64,000 bases of DNA from assembly GCA_028292405.1 (NCBI GenBank), contig JAQGMJ010000087.1, positions 62,001 to 126,000 on the forward strand. Reading direction: 5' to 3'. The notes beneath the pieces were generated by a model. It was not told where the DNA came from. It did not search any database and saw nothing but the letters and a program-made list of their open reading frames with translations. Below, piece by piece: positions 39,774-48,510 of the stretch; within the stretch, counting starts at the first letter, position 1; every line of letters starts with the position of its first letter. The stretch is from Betaproteobacteria bacterium (GTDB lineage: Bacteria; Pseudomonadota; Gammaproteobacteria; Burkholderiales; JAEUOS01). A program made the translations under genes and the position numbers.

Positions 39774-40718
39774 ATGAACGTTCAGCAACTCAAGTCGGTA
39801 CGGGAAGCGGTACGCCGCAACTTCAATCTCACCGAGGTCGCCAAGAGCCTGCACACCTCGCAACCCGGGGTGAGCCGGCAGATTCGTGAACTCGAGGAGG
39901 AACTGGGCTTCGAGTTGTTCGAACGTGCCGGCAAGCGCCTGACCGGGCTGACCGAGCCGGGCACGCAGGTGTTCCCGATCGTCGAACGTGCGCTGCGGGA
40001 GATCGAGAATTTGCGCCGCGCCGGCAGCGAATACGCCGGCAGCACCACCGGGCGCCTGATCATCGCCACCACCCACTCGCAGGCGCGCTACGCCCTGCCG
40101 GCAACGGTACTGGCATTTCGCCAGCGCTTTCCCGGCGTGCAGCTCACCTTGCAGCAGACCTTTCCCGAGCACATCGCCGAATTGCTGCTGACCGGGCGCG
40201 CCGATATCGGTATCGCCACGGAGGCGCTGGATCGCTATCCGGACCTGGCGGCCATGCCGGGTTACGACTGGGGCCATGTGGCCATCGTGCCGACCGATCA
40301 TCCGCTGGCCGCGCATTCCGGGCCGGTGAGCCTTGCCGAATTGGCCGAGCACCCGCTGATCACCTACGACACCGCCTTTTCCGGCCGCAGACATATCGAT
40401 GAGGCGTTCGCGCTGCATTCGCTGACGCCGGAGATCGTGCTGACGGCGATGGATGCGGACGTGATCAAGACTTATGTCGAACTGGGCATGGGCGTAGGCA
40501 TCGTCGCCTCCACCGCCATCGACCCGGCGCGCGACCAGCGCTTGACCGCGCTGCCCGGCACCGACGGCCTGTTCGCCCGAAACACCACCAAGGTGGCGCT
40601 GCGCAAGGGGGTATACCTGCGCGGCTACGCCTATGCGTTTCTGGAACTGTTCGCCCCGCACCTGGACCAGGAGTACGTGCAGTCGCAGGTGTTCGAGCCG
40701 GCCGCCGAGCAGGTCTGA
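39774..40718 (+). CDS. cysB: CysB-type LysR regulator of sulfur metabolism
   Basis: 314 aa. The N-terminus MNVQQLKSVREAVRRNFNLTEVAKSLHTSQPGVSRQIRELEEELGFELFERAGKRLTGLTEPG is the distinctive CysB/Cbl helix-turn-helix; TTHSQARYALPATVLAFRQRFPGVQLTLQQ follows as the sulfate/N-acetylserine pocket region. It could be the global CysB or a local Cbl/SsuR-type activator of sulfonate genes; its place 40 nt after ssuF favours control of this block. GTGs within are not needed; the ATG has family fit. Confidence 0.92.
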   Translation: MNVQQLKSVREAVRRNFNLTEVAKSLHTSQPGVSRQIRELEEELGFELFERAGKRLTGLTEPGTQVFPIVERALREIENLRRAGSEYAGSTTGRLIIATTHSQARYALPATVLAFRQRFPGVQLTLQQTFPEHIAELLLTGRADIGIATEALDRYPDLAAMPGYDWGHVAIVPTDHPLAAHSGPVSLAELAEHPLITYDTAFSGRRHIDEAFALHSLTPEIVLTAMDADVIKTYVELGMGVGIVASTAIDPARDQRLTALPGTDGLFARNTTKVALRKGVYLRGYAYAFLELFAPHLDQEYVQSQVFEPAAEQV

Positions 40719-40823
40719 AGCCGCAGGCGTCTGGGCTTGACCGGGACGCTTGCCTGCAGGCGCCATGCGGATTAGCATCGGGCGGCTCACCTCCACGCGC
40801 AGCCCCCCAGCCTGCTCACCCCC

Positions 40824-41243
40824 TTGCCCGCCCACCAGACCCTCCTTGCCTTCGACTTCGGCCTCAAGCGCACCGGCGTGGCGGTGGGCAATACGGTCAG
40901 TGGCGGCGCACGGCCGTTGACGACCATCGTGGAAGAGCAGAACGACCGGCGCTTTGCCGCCATCGAGGCCCTGATCGCCGAATGGAAGCCGGAGCGCCTG
41001 CTGGTCGGGCTGCCGCTGGCCACTGACGGGGCGGAAACCGAAATCAGCAAGCGCGCCCGGCGTTTTGGCAACCAGTTGCATGGACGTTTCGGTTTGCCGG
41101 TAGAATTCGCCGATGAGCGTTATTCCTCCGCCGTGGTGGAGGCGGCGTTCAAGCCCGGACGGGCCCAGAAAGAGGTCATCGACGCTGCCGCGGCAGCGGT
41201 GATCCTGCAGGCCTGGCTGGACGAGCAATCCGCACAACCCTGA
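40824..41243 (+). CDS. ruvX: Putative pre-16S rRNA nuclease/Holliday junction resolvase RuvX (YqgF)
   Basis: 139-aa RNase H-like nuclease: LLAFDFGLKRTGVAVGNTVSGGARPL (first acidic residue), PERLLVGLPLATDGAETE, FADERYSSAVVEAAF and VIDAAAAAVILQAWLD (last acidic residue). YqgF processes the 5' end of 16S rRNA in E. coli. It starts at TTG. It normally directly follows yqgE. Its stop is 15 nt before pyrR. Confidence 0.94.
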   Translation: MPAHQTLLAFDFGLKRTGVAVGNTVSGGARPLTTIVEEQNDRRFAAIEALIAEWKPERLLVGLPLATDGAETEISKRARRFGNQLHGRFGLPVEFADERYSSAVVEAAFKPGRAQKEVIDAAAAAVILQAWLDEQSAQP

Positions 41244-41258
41244 TTTCCCTCACCGACA

Positions 41259-41759
41259 GTGACTACTCTCCCTGACGCCGAATCCCTGTGCGCCGCGCTG
41301 CTCGAGCAGTTGCGCCCGGCCGTGCAGGCCAATACGGTGATGATCGGCGTGCACACCGGCGGCGCCTGGATCGCGGAAAAGCTGCATGCCGGCCTGGGCC
41401 TGAAATCGCCGCTGGGCATGCTCGACATTTCCTTTTACCGCGACGACTTCGGCCGCGTCGGCCTGAACCCGCAGGTAAAGAAATCCACCATTCCCTTCGA
41501 CATCGAAGACGCCGCCATCATCCTGGTGGATGACGTGCTCTATACCGGACGCACCGTGCGCGCGGCGATGAACGAACTGTTCGACTACGGCCGCCCCTCG
41601 CGCATCGACTTGGGCGTGCTGGTCGACCGTGGCGGGCGCGAACTGCCGGTGGCGGCGCGCTTTATCGGGGCCAAGGTCGATTTGCGCGATAATCAAAGCC
41701 TGAACCTGGCCCGCGACGGCGGCGGCCGGCTCAGTTTTTCCCTGGTGGAGAAAACGTAG
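41259..41759 (+). CDS. pyrR: Bifunctional pyr regulatory protein/uracil phosphoribosyltransferase PyrR
   Basis: 166 aa, GTG start. PRPP loop AAIILVDDVLYTGRTVRAAMNEL; IGVHTGGAWIAEKL and LGMLDISFYRDDFGRVGLNPQVKKSTIPFDIE match PyrR. In Gram-positives it binds pyr mRNA in response to UMP; in proteobacteria its regulatory role is less clear. Encoded 86 nt upstream of pyrB. Confidence 0.95.
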   Translation: MTTLPDAESLCAALLEQLRPAVQANTVMIGVHTGGAWIAEKLHAGLGLKSPLGMLDISFYRDDFGRVGLNPQVKKSTIPFDIEDAAIILVDDVLYTGRTVRAAMNELFDYGRPSRIDLGVLVDRGGRELPVAARFIGAKVDLRDNQSLNLARDGGGRLSFSLVEKT

Positions 41760-41822
41760 CACTCGTGGCGGCGAATTGTTGAGGAAACCCAATTAATGAC
41801 AAAAACCTGGCGCAACGAGTGC
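41759..41822 (+). repeat. Long-range inverted repeat in the pyrR-pyrB gap
   Basis: GCACTCGT (41759-41766) is exactly complementary to ACGAGTGC (41815-41822), spanning almost the whole 86-nt gap. In RNA this would close a 48-nt loop 23 nt before the pyrB GTG and could affect pyrB translation. No poly-T tract follows, so it does not look like a terminator. Confidence 0.45.
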
Positions 41823-41845
41823 CATGTTTTTGGTGAAGATCGATA

Positions 41846-42805
41846 GTGAAAAACCCCCAACTCAACAGCAACGGCGAACTGACCCACCTGCTCTCCATCG
41901 AGGGCTTACCGAAATCCATTATTGAACACATCCTCACCACGGCCGATGCCTTTGCCAGCGTCGGCGACCGCGAGGTGAAAAAAGTGCCGCTGCTGCGCGG
42001 CAAATCGGTGTTCAACCTGTTTTTCGAGAATTCCACCCGCACCCGCACCACCTTCGAGATCGCCGCCAAGCGCCTGTCGGCCGACGTGATCAACCTGAAC
42101 ATCAACGCCTCTTCCACCAGCAAAGGGGAATCGCTGTTGGACACGGTGGACAACCTGGCGGCGATGCAGGCCGACATGTTCGTGGTGCGGCACGCGCAAT
42201 CAGGCGCGCCCTACCTGATCGCCGAGCACCTGATCCGCACCAACGCCCAGCACATCCACGTGGTCAACGCCGGCGATGGCCGCCACGCGCACCCGACCCA
42301 GGGTCTGCTGGACATGTACACCATTCGCCACTACAAGAAGGACTTTACCGGCCTGACGGTGGCGATCGTCGGCGACATTTTGCATTCGCGGGTGGCGCGT
42401 TCGGACATTCACGCGCTCACCACGCTCGGCTGCCCCGAGGTGCGGGTGATCGGCCCGCGTACCCTGCTGCCTTCGCACGTAGAGCAGATGGGTGTGAAGG
42501 TGTTCCACGACATGGCCGAGGGCCTCAAGGGCGTGGACGTGGTGATCATGCTGCGCCTGCAGAACGAGCGGATGAACGGCGCGCTTTTGCCCTCGGCCCA
42601 GGAGTTTTTCAAGAGCTATGGACTGACGCCGGAAAAACTGGCGCACGCCAAACCCGACGCCATCGTCATGCACCCCGGCCCGATGAACCGCGGCGTGGAG
42701 ATCGACTCCGCCGTGGCCGATGGCAAGCAGGCGGTGATTTTGCCGCAGGTGACTTTCGGCATCGCCGTGCGCATGGCGGTGATGAGCATCGTGGCGGGCA
42801 ACTAG
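41846..42805 (+). CDS. pyrB: Aspartate carbamoyltransferase catalytic subunit
   Basis: Second step of pyrimidine synthesis. 319 aa, GTG start: carbamoyl-phosphate site FFENSTRTRTTFEIAAKRL, ADMFVVRHAQSGAPYLIAEH, NAGDGRHAHPTQGLLDMYTI (HPTQ) and VIMLRLQNERM. The gene 1 nt downstream encodes a degenerate dihydroorotase, as in class A ATCases where PyrB and non-catalytic PyrC form a dodecamer. No pyrI is present. Confidence 0.97.
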   Translation: MKNPQLNSNGELTHLLSIEGLPKSIIEHILTTADAFASVGDREVKKVPLLRGKSVFNLFFENSTRTRTTFEIAAKRLSADVINLNINASSTSKGESLLDTVDNLAAMQADMFVVRHAQSGAPYLIAEHLIRTNAQHIHVVNAGDGRHAHPTQGLLDMYTIRHYKKDFTGLTVAIVGDILHSRVARSDIHALTTLGCPEVRVIGPRTLLPSHVEQMGVKVFHDMAEGLKGVDVVIMLRLQNERMNGALLPSAQEFFKSYGLTPEKLAHAKPDAIVMHPGPMNRGVEIDSAVADGKQAVILPQVTFGIAVRMAVMSIVAGN

Positions 42806-42806
42806 G

Positions 42807-44084
42807 ATGAACAAGATACTCATACAAGGTGGCCGCGTAATCGATCCGGCTTCTGGATTCGATGCGGTCACCGACGTGCACATCGCCGACGGCAAGATCA
42901 CCCACATCGGCGTCAAACCCGGCGATTTCAGCGCTGAAACCACCATCGACGCCAAGGGATTGATCGTCGCGCCCGGCGTGGTGGATTTGTGCGCCCGCCT
43001 GCGTGAACCCGGCCAGGAGTTCAAGAACGCGCTGGCTTCCGAAATGCATGCGGCGGTGGCCGGCGGCATCACTTCGCTGGTGTGCTCGCCCGATACCGAC
43101 CCGGTGCTGGACGAACCCGGCCTGGTGGAGATGCTGCGCTTTCGCGCCAAGAACCTGCGCGGCCCGCGCGTGTTTCCCGCTGGTGCCCTCACAGTCGATT
43201 TAAAGGGTGAGAAGCTCACCGAGATGGCGGAGCTGCGCGAGCATGGCTGCATCGCCTTTTCGCAAGCCGACGCGCCGCTGGACGATACCCAGGTGATGTT
43301 GCGCGCCATGCAATACGCCGCCACCCACGGCTTTACCGTCGTGTTGCGGCCGGACGACACCTGGCTGGCGCGCGACGGCGTGGCGCACGAGGGCCAGGTG
43401 GCGGCGCGCCTGGGGCTGGCGCCGATTCCGCCGGCCGCCGAAATCATCGGGCTGTTGCGCATTCTCGAACTGGTGCGCGTCACTCAGGCGCGGGTGCACC
43501 TGGCGCGACTGTCGACCGCGCGTTCGCTGGACCTGATCCGCGCGGCCAAGGCCGACGGCCTGCCGGTGAGTTGCGATGTCGCCGTGCATCACATTCACCT
43601 CACCGAACTCGACATCGGCTTTTTCAATTCGCAATGCCGCGTGGTGCCGCCCTTCCGCGATGGCCGCGACCGCGCCGCCATCCGCGCGGCGCTGGCCGAT
43701 GGCACCATCGACGCGATCTGCTCCGACCATGCGCCGGTGGATGAAGATGAAAAAGCCCTGCCTTTCGGTGAAGCGGTTCCCGGCGTCACCGCGGTGGAGT
43801 TGCTGGTGCCGCTGACCCTGAAGTGGGCGCAGGAGGAAAAGATCGAGCTCAAACGCGCCCTGGCGTTGATCACCTCCAGCGCGGCCCGCGCCCTCGGCCT
43901 GGCTTACGGACACATCACCACCGGCGGCCCGGCCGACCTGATATTGCTGGCGCCGGAAGAGTTCTGGAAGGTCCAGGCTTCATCCCTGCTCTCCCAAGGC
44001 AAGAACACGCCTTTCATCGGCTACGAGTTGCCCGGCCGGGTGCGCCAGACCCTGGTCGCCGGCGTGGTCGTGCACAGCGTTTGA
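42807..44084 (+). CDS. pyrX: Dihydroorotase-like protein, non-catalytic (PyrX type)
   Basis: 425 aa of class I dihydroorotase fold: GLIVAPGVVDLCARLREPGQEFKNALASEMHAAVAGGITSLVC. The zinc motif DxHxHxREPG is degraded to DLCARLREPG, so both metal His are lost, although SDHAPVDEDEK near residue 310 remains. This matches the inactive PyrC' chain needed for PyrB assembly in Pseudomonas and relatives. A separate active PyrC should exist elsewhere in the genome. Starts 1 nt after pyrB and its stop overlaps the TTG of the acyltransferase gene. Confidence 0.9.
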   Translation: MNKILIQGGRVIDPASGFDAVTDVHIADGKITHIGVKPGDFSAETTIDAKGLIVAPGVVDLCARLREPGQEFKNALASEMHAAVAGGITSLVCSPDTDPVLDEPGLVEMLRFRAKNLRGPRVFPAGALTVDLKGEKLTEMAELREHGCIAFSQADAPLDDTQVMLRAMQYAATHGFTVVLRPDDTWLARDGVAHEGQVAARLGLAPIPPAAEIIGLLRILELVRVTQARVHLARLSTARSLDLIRAAKADGLPVSCDVAVHHIHLTELDIGFFNSQCRVVPPFRDGRDRAAIRAALADGTIDAICSDHAPVDEDEKALPFGEAVPGVTAVELLVPLTLKWAQEEKIELKRALALITSSAARALGLAYGHITTGGPADLILLAPEEFWKVQASSLLSQGKNTPFIGYELPGRVRQTLVAGVVVHSV

Positions 44085-44854
44085 GCCGCCCCACCGCGCT
44101 GCCCGTGCGCGCCTGGCGGCTGACCCGCATGGCGCTGCACGTCGTGCGCGGCTTCGCCACCATCGCGTTCGTCTTTCCCCGGATCGGGCGCGAGCGGCAG
44201 GACCAGCTGGTGCGCGCCTGGAGCCACCATGTGCTGGGTATATTCGGCGTCAGTATCTCGGTGGCCAAGCCCTTCGATTTCGACCAGATGCACAGCAAGC
44301 GCCTGTTCGTCGGCAACCATATTTCCTGGCTCGACATCTATGCCGTGCAGTCGGTGACCGGCGCGCGCTTTGTCGCCAAGTCCGAACTGGCGGCCTGGCC
44401 GGTGCTCGGGCGCCTGATGAAAAATGCCGGCACCGTATTCATCGAACGCGCCAGGCGGGCCGACACCCTGCGCATCAACCAGACCGTGCGCGAGCACCTG
44501 GAAGCCGGCACCGTGATCGCGATCTTTCCCGAGGGCACCACCAGCGACGGCCGCGACGTGCTGAAATTCCATGGCAACCTGCTGCAGGCGGCGATGGATG
44601 CCGATGCGCAGATCGTCCCTTTTTGCCTGCGCTACATGGACGTTCACGGCCACTTTACCGACATCCCCGCCTATTACGGCGAGATGACCATGTGGCAGTC
44701 GATCAAGCTGGTGCTGCGCGAGCGTAAGCTGCATGTCGACCTGAGCTTTTTCTCGCCGCTGCCGGAAGAAGGCCGCGGCCGCCGCGAACTGGCGGCCGCC
44801 GCCGAGGCGATGGTCCGGGAACGGGTGCGCGGGCATACACCGCAGGACCGCTAG
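44081..44854 (+). CDS. 1-acyl-sn-glycerol-3-phosphate acyltransferase-like (PlsC family)
   Basis: 257 aa. The acyltransferase motif HX4D is in GNHISWLDIY, with GTVFIERARRADTLRI and IFPEGTTSDGRDVLKFHGNLLQAA as blocks II and III. It transfers a fatty acyl chain to lysophosphatidate, or to lyso-ornithine lipid as in OlsA. The TTG inside the overlapping TTGA is taken as start (same arrangement as gpmA-envC); an ATG 48 nt later is possible. Placement after pyrB-pyrX is common in betaproteobacteria. Confidence 0.88.
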   Translation: MSRPTALPVRAWRLTRMALHVVRGFATIAFVFPRIGRERQDQLVRAWSHHVLGIFGVSISVAKPFDFDQMHSKRLFVGNHISWLDIYAVQSVTGARFVAKSELAAWPVLGRLMKNAGTVFIERARRADTLRINQTVREHLEAGTVIAIFPEGTTSDGRDVLKFHGNLLQAAMDADAQIVPFCLRYMDVHGHFTDIPAYYGEMTMWQSIKLVLRERKLHVDLSFFSPLPEEGRGRRELAAAAEAMVRERVRGHTPQDR

Positions 44855-44909
44855 GCCTGGAGCGCGATAGCGCTTCGGCAGGCATTCGTTTCGGCAGGCC
44901 CCGCTTCGG

Positions 44910-45791
44910 CTAGCCCTTGAAGCGCGCCTCCGGCAGCCCCTGCACACCCGCGCGCACCGCGAACAGGCCGCCGCCCAGCGGATCGCGCGCCACCTCTTCC
45001 GGGCTCATGCGCTGGGTGTGGCTGGTGACATAAATCGTCGAAAGGTCGGCCCCGCCGAAGGCCGCGCAGGTGGCATGGGTCACCGGCAGCTTGATGCGGC
45101 GATCCACCTTGCCTTGCGGGGTGTAGCGCACCAGTTCACCGGTCATCAGCACCGCGTTCCACAGGCAGTTGTCGGCATCGACGGTGGAACCGTCCGGCAG
45201 CCCGGGACCATTGCTCAAGTCCTGGAACACGCGGCGATTCGAGATCACGCCATCGTCGAGGTCGAAGTCGAAGGCCCAGATGATGGCGTAGTGGGTATCG
45301 GCGAAATACAGGGTGCGGTCATCAATGGAAAACGCCACCGAGTTGGGCAGGTAGACGCCGCCGAACTGGTGGTGGCTGGAAAGGTCCGGGTCGATGCGAA
45401 AAAAGTTGCCGGCGTCGGTGCGCGGCATGCCGTCTTTCATGCTGCCGACCCAGAAGCGGCCGCGGCGGTCGCAGCGGCCGTCGTTCAGGCGAATGCCCGG
45501 TCCTTCGGGGTTGGCCAGCAGGCGCGGCGGCTCGGTGTTTTCCGGGTCGTAGGCATAGAGGCCGCTGTTGGTGGCAAGCGCGAAGTCGCCGGCCTCGCGC
45601 AGGGCGATGCTGCCGACCGTCATCTCGGAAGACAGGCGCACGGCGAAGTGCTTGGCCGAAGCCGGGTCGTAGCACTGGATCACCGGGCGGCGTACGTCGA
45701 TCCACCATAGGCGCTTGCTGCGCTCGTCCCACAGGGGCGCTTCGCCCAGCACATCGCCGCCGCGCACCACGCATTCGATTTCAGGCTGCAA
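44910..45791 (-). CDS. SMP-30/gluconolactonase/LRE family protein
   Basis: 293-aa six-bladed propeller hydrolase that opens sugar lactones and depends on a divalent metal: GEAPLWDERSKRLWWIDV (metal Glu), GIRLNDGRCDRRGRFWVGSM, LPNSVAFSIDDRTLYFADT (metal Asn) and LPDGSTVDADNCLWNAV (metal Asp). The first codon appears to be TTG (MQPEIECVV). It stands alone, converging with the acyltransferase gene and divergent from the LysM/FecR gene. A sugar-lactone step is likely; the sugar is unknown. Confidence 0.9.
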   Translation of the reverse strand: MQPEIECVVRGGDVLGEAPLWDERSKRLWWIDVRRPVIQCYDPASAKHFAVRLSSEMTVGSIALREAGDFALATNSGLYAYDPENTEPPRLLANPEGPGIRLNDGRCDRRGRFWVGSMKDGMPRTDAGNFFRIDPDLSSHHQFGGVYLPNSVAFSIDDRTLYFADTHYAIIWAFDFDLDDGVISNRRVFQDLSNGPGLPDGSTVDADNCLWNAVLMTGELVRYTPQGKVDRRIKLPVTHATCAAFGGADLSTIYVTSHTQRMSPEEVARDPLGGGLFAVRAGVQGLPEARFKG

Positions 45792-45939
45792 TTTTTGTCT
45801 CCGGTTTTTTCGAACTGTCCAGGCCGCTGCCGGCCAGGCCCCGAGTTTGCCACCGCGGGCTTGCCTGCCGCGCCGACTATCGGCTAATCTCGTAGATTCG
45901 GCGTGCCGCCTTCACGCCACACACAATACGTGAGTTTTC

Positions 45940-47589
45940 ATGAGCCGAGCCCTTCGCGCCTTGACCCTGCTGGCCTTTTGCCTGCCCGCTTTCGCCGCCC
46001 CGCCGAAGACGCCGGCGCAGCCTCCACAGGAGATGTACGACTATCCGGCCGTGCAGGGCGACACGCTCACCGGCATCAGCACGCGCTTTTTGCAGAACGG
46101 CAATGCCTGGCAGCAACTGCTCAAGTACAACAAGATCGCCAACCCCGACCACATCAACCCCGGCGAGATCGTTCATATGCCGTTGGAATGGGTGAAGCGC
46201 GATCCCGTGACCCTGTCTGCGCTGACCTCTCGCGGCGACGTGCAGGTAGTGCGCAACGGTACATCCACGCCGTTGCCTGTAGGCGCGACCCTGGCCAAGG
46301 GCGATGAAGTGCGTACCGGCGCCGATGGTTACGTGACCTTGCGCCTGGCCGACGGCTCGGTGCTCAAGCTGCCCGCCGATTCGCGCCTGACGGTACAAAA
46401 CGCCGAGAAGATTCGTGACACCGAAGCTGTACGCAGCAAGATGCAGTTGCTCAAGGGCCGCGTCGAAGCCGTGGTGACCAAGTTCAAGGGCTCGGGCAAC
46501 CGCTTCGAGGTGACGACCGAACAGGCGGTGGCGGGAGTGCGCGGCACCGAGTTCCGGGTCGCGACGGAAGGCGGCAGCACCGCCTCGGAAGTGCTGGACG
46601 GGCGCGTCGCCTTCGACGGCGAAGGCGCGGCTGCCGGCAAGAGCGCGCTACTGGCCGCCGGCTTCGGCAGCAAGGTCTTGAGCAGCGGTGATTTGCTGCC
46701 GCCGGTGCAATTGCTGCCGGCGCCGGTGCTGGGCACCCTGCCCGTGCAGGAGCGCCTGGTGGTGCGTTTCACCTTCACGGCAATCGACGGCGCGCAGAAA
46801 TACCGCGCTCAGGTCGGCCGCGATGCGCAGTTTTTCGACGTAGTGGCCGATACCGTGGTGGAGGCGCCCAACTTGCGCTTCGCCGGCCTGGAAGACGGCC
46901 CCTACTTCCTGCGCGTGCGCGGTATCGACAGCAACGGCCTGGAAGGCCGCGACGCGGTCTACCCCTTCAGCGTGAAGGCACGCCCCGAGCCGCCGCTGGT
47001 CTCCGCGCCGGTGGACCGCAACAAGGTGCGCGCAGCGCCGGTGGAATTCGCCTGGGCCACCATCGACGGCGGCGCCAAATACCGCATGCAGGTGGCGCGC
47101 GACGCCGCCTTCAGCGACATCGTATTCGAAGCCAGCGACATCGCCGACACCAAGATCACCGCGCCGGCCGGCCTGCCGCTGGGCGATTATTACTGGCGCA
47201 TCCGCACCCTGCTGGGCAACGACATCGGCCCGTGGAGCGACGTGCGCAGCTTCCACCTGCTGCCGCCGCCGGCTTTGCCGGAACCGCCGCAACTGGACGG
47301 CAACCGCATCAAGTTCTCCTGGGGCGGCGAGCCGGGGCAGACCTTCGTGTTCCAGGTGTCGCGCGACCCGAAGTTCGGCAAGCTGGAGTTCGAGGACAAG
47401 CTGACGGCGCCGGTGCTGGACAAGCCGAAGCCGCGCCCCGGCAGCTACTACATGCGCTATCGCGCGATCGATGCGGACGGCTTCGAGGGACCGTTCACGG
47501 CGCCGCAGCGCTTCACCATCGATCCGCCGAAGATCGGCAATCCCTGGCCGAGCCAGCGCTTCCGCGCGGACGCTGTGCAACGAAAGTGA
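45940..47589 (+). CDS. Secreted LysM-FecR protein with repeated Fn3-like modules
   Basis: 549 aa. Signal peptide (MSRALRALTLLAFCLPAFA), a LysM domain at about 35-82 (VQGDTLTGISTRFLQNGNAWQQLLKYNKIANPDHINPGEIVHMP), a FecR-like beta domain at about 98-235 (GDEVRTGADGYVTLRLADGSVLKLP; VTTEQAVAGVRGTEFRVAT), then three similar modules of 80-90 residues (KYRAQVGRDAQF, KYRMQVARDAAFSDIVFEA, FVFQVSRDPKFGKLEFE). It probably binds peptidoglycan through LysM. FecR-LysM proteins of this type are widespread in betaproteobacteria but not characterised. Confidence 0.88.
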   Translation: MSRALRALTLLAFCLPAFAAPPKTPAQPPQEMYDYPAVQGDTLTGISTRFLQNGNAWQQLLKYNKIANPDHINPGEIVHMPLEWVKRDPVTLSALTSRGDVQVVRNGTSTPLPVGATLAKGDEVRTGADGYVTLRLADGSVLKLPADSRLTVQNAEKIRDTEAVRSKMQLLKGRVEAVVTKFKGSGNRFEVTTEQAVAGVRGTEFRVATEGGSTASEVLDGRVAFDGEGAAAGKSALLAAGFGSKVLSSGDLLPPVQLLPAPVLGTLPVQERLVVRFTFTAIDGAQKYRAQVGRDAQFFDVVADTVVEAPNLRFAGLEDGPYFLRVRGIDSNGLEGRDAVYPFSVKARPEPPLVSAPVDRNKVRAAPVEFAWATIDGGAKYRMQVARDAAFSDIVFEASDIADTKITAPAGLPLGDYYWRIRTLLGNDIGPWSDVRSFHLLPPPALPEPPQLDGNRIKFSWGGEPGQTFVFQVSRDPKFGKLEFEDKLTAPVLDKPKPRPGSYYMRYRAIDADGFEGPFTAPQRFTIDPPKIGNPWPSQRFRADAVQRK

Positions 47590-47630
47590 GGCGGAAGGGG
47601 TCTTGCTTCGGTTGCTTTCGGCGCGCCCTC

Positions 47631-48458
47631 TTAGTCCTGCGGGCCGTAGCCTTTAGGGCCGGCCAGGCAATCCACCTGGAACAAGGCGTGGTCTTCCAGG
47701 CGCAGGGCGGTGAGCTGCCTGCCCCAGATGCAGCCGGTGTCGATGCCGGAGACGTTATGTTCGAGCGTCAGGCCCCGCGAGGCCCAGTGGCCGTAGATCA
47801 GGTGCACGTTGCGGGTGGCGCGCTGCGGCTCTTCGTACCAGGCGAGGTAGCCCTTGGGGGCGCTGTCGGTCTTGGTGGCGAACTCCATGCTGGCGCCTTT
47901 TTTCAGCGGCGTGATGAAGCGCATGCGGGTAAAGGCGTTGATCAGCAGGCGCAAGCGCTCGTAGCCGGCGAGGCTTTCGTCCCAGGCGCTGGGCTCACCG
48001 CCCTTCATGTGGGCGAACAGGGCCGGGTCGCTCATCAAGGCTCGCTCGACTTCGCCCGCCAGTGCAATGACCTTTTGCGCGTCCCATTGCGGCAACACGC
48101 CAGCATGCACCAGCAGGTGGCCGTCTTCATAATGCGCCAGCTTGCGCGAGCGCAGCCAGGCGATCAGTTCAGCACGGTCGGGTTGCTCGAAAATCTCCTG
48201 CATGGTGTCGCCGCGATGTACCTTGCCGTAGCCGGCGTCGAGCATCAGCAGGTAGAGATCGTGGTTGCCCAGCACGACGGTGGCGGCGTCGCCGAGGTCG
48301 CGGATGAAGCGCACCGTCGCCGCCGAATGGGGTCCGCGATTGATCAGGTCGCCGGTGAACCAGAGGCGGTCGCGCGCCGCGTCGAAGGCGATTTTCCGCA
48401 GCAGCAGCTTGAGCTCGTCAAGGCAGCCCTGGATGTCGCCGATCGCGTAAGTGGCCAT
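47631..48458 (-). CDS. apaH: Symmetrical bis(5'-nucleosyl)-tetraphosphatase (diadenosine tetraphosphatase)
   Basis: Hydrolyses Ap4A to two ADP, controlling alarmone and Np4-capped RNA. 275 aa with the phosphoesterase metal motifs GDIQGC (7-12), GDLINRGP, GNHD and the later HAG and GHWA. A TACAAT box sits 6 nt before the ATG, so the mRNA is probably leaderless. Confidence 0.97.
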   Translation of the reverse strand: MATYAIGDIQGCLDELKLLLRKIAFDAARDRLWFTGDLINRGPHSAATVRFIRDLGDAATVVLGNHDLYLLMLDAGYGKVHRGDTMQEIFEQPDRAELIAWLRSRKLAHYEDGHLLVHAGVLPQWDAQKVIALAGEVERALMSDPALFAHMKGGEPSAWDESLAGYERLRLLINAFTRMRFITPLKKGASMEFATKTDSAPKGYLAWYEEPQRATRNVHLIYGHWASRGLTLEHNVSGIDTGCIWGRQLTALRLEDHALFQVDCLAGPKGYGPQD

Positions 48459-48464
48459 GCGTGG

Positions 48465-48470
48465 ATTGTA
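48465..48470 (-). promoter_or_regulatory. TACAAT -10 box of apaH
   Basis: On the minus strand TACAAT is followed by CCACGC and the ATG of apaH (start at 48458). Spacing implies transcription starts at or within a base or two of the ATG. No ribosome-binding site is visible between them. Confidence 0.55.
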
Positions 48471-48510
48471 TGCGAGGGTGACGCAGCGGGCCGGTTCGCC
48501 CGTTGCAGGG

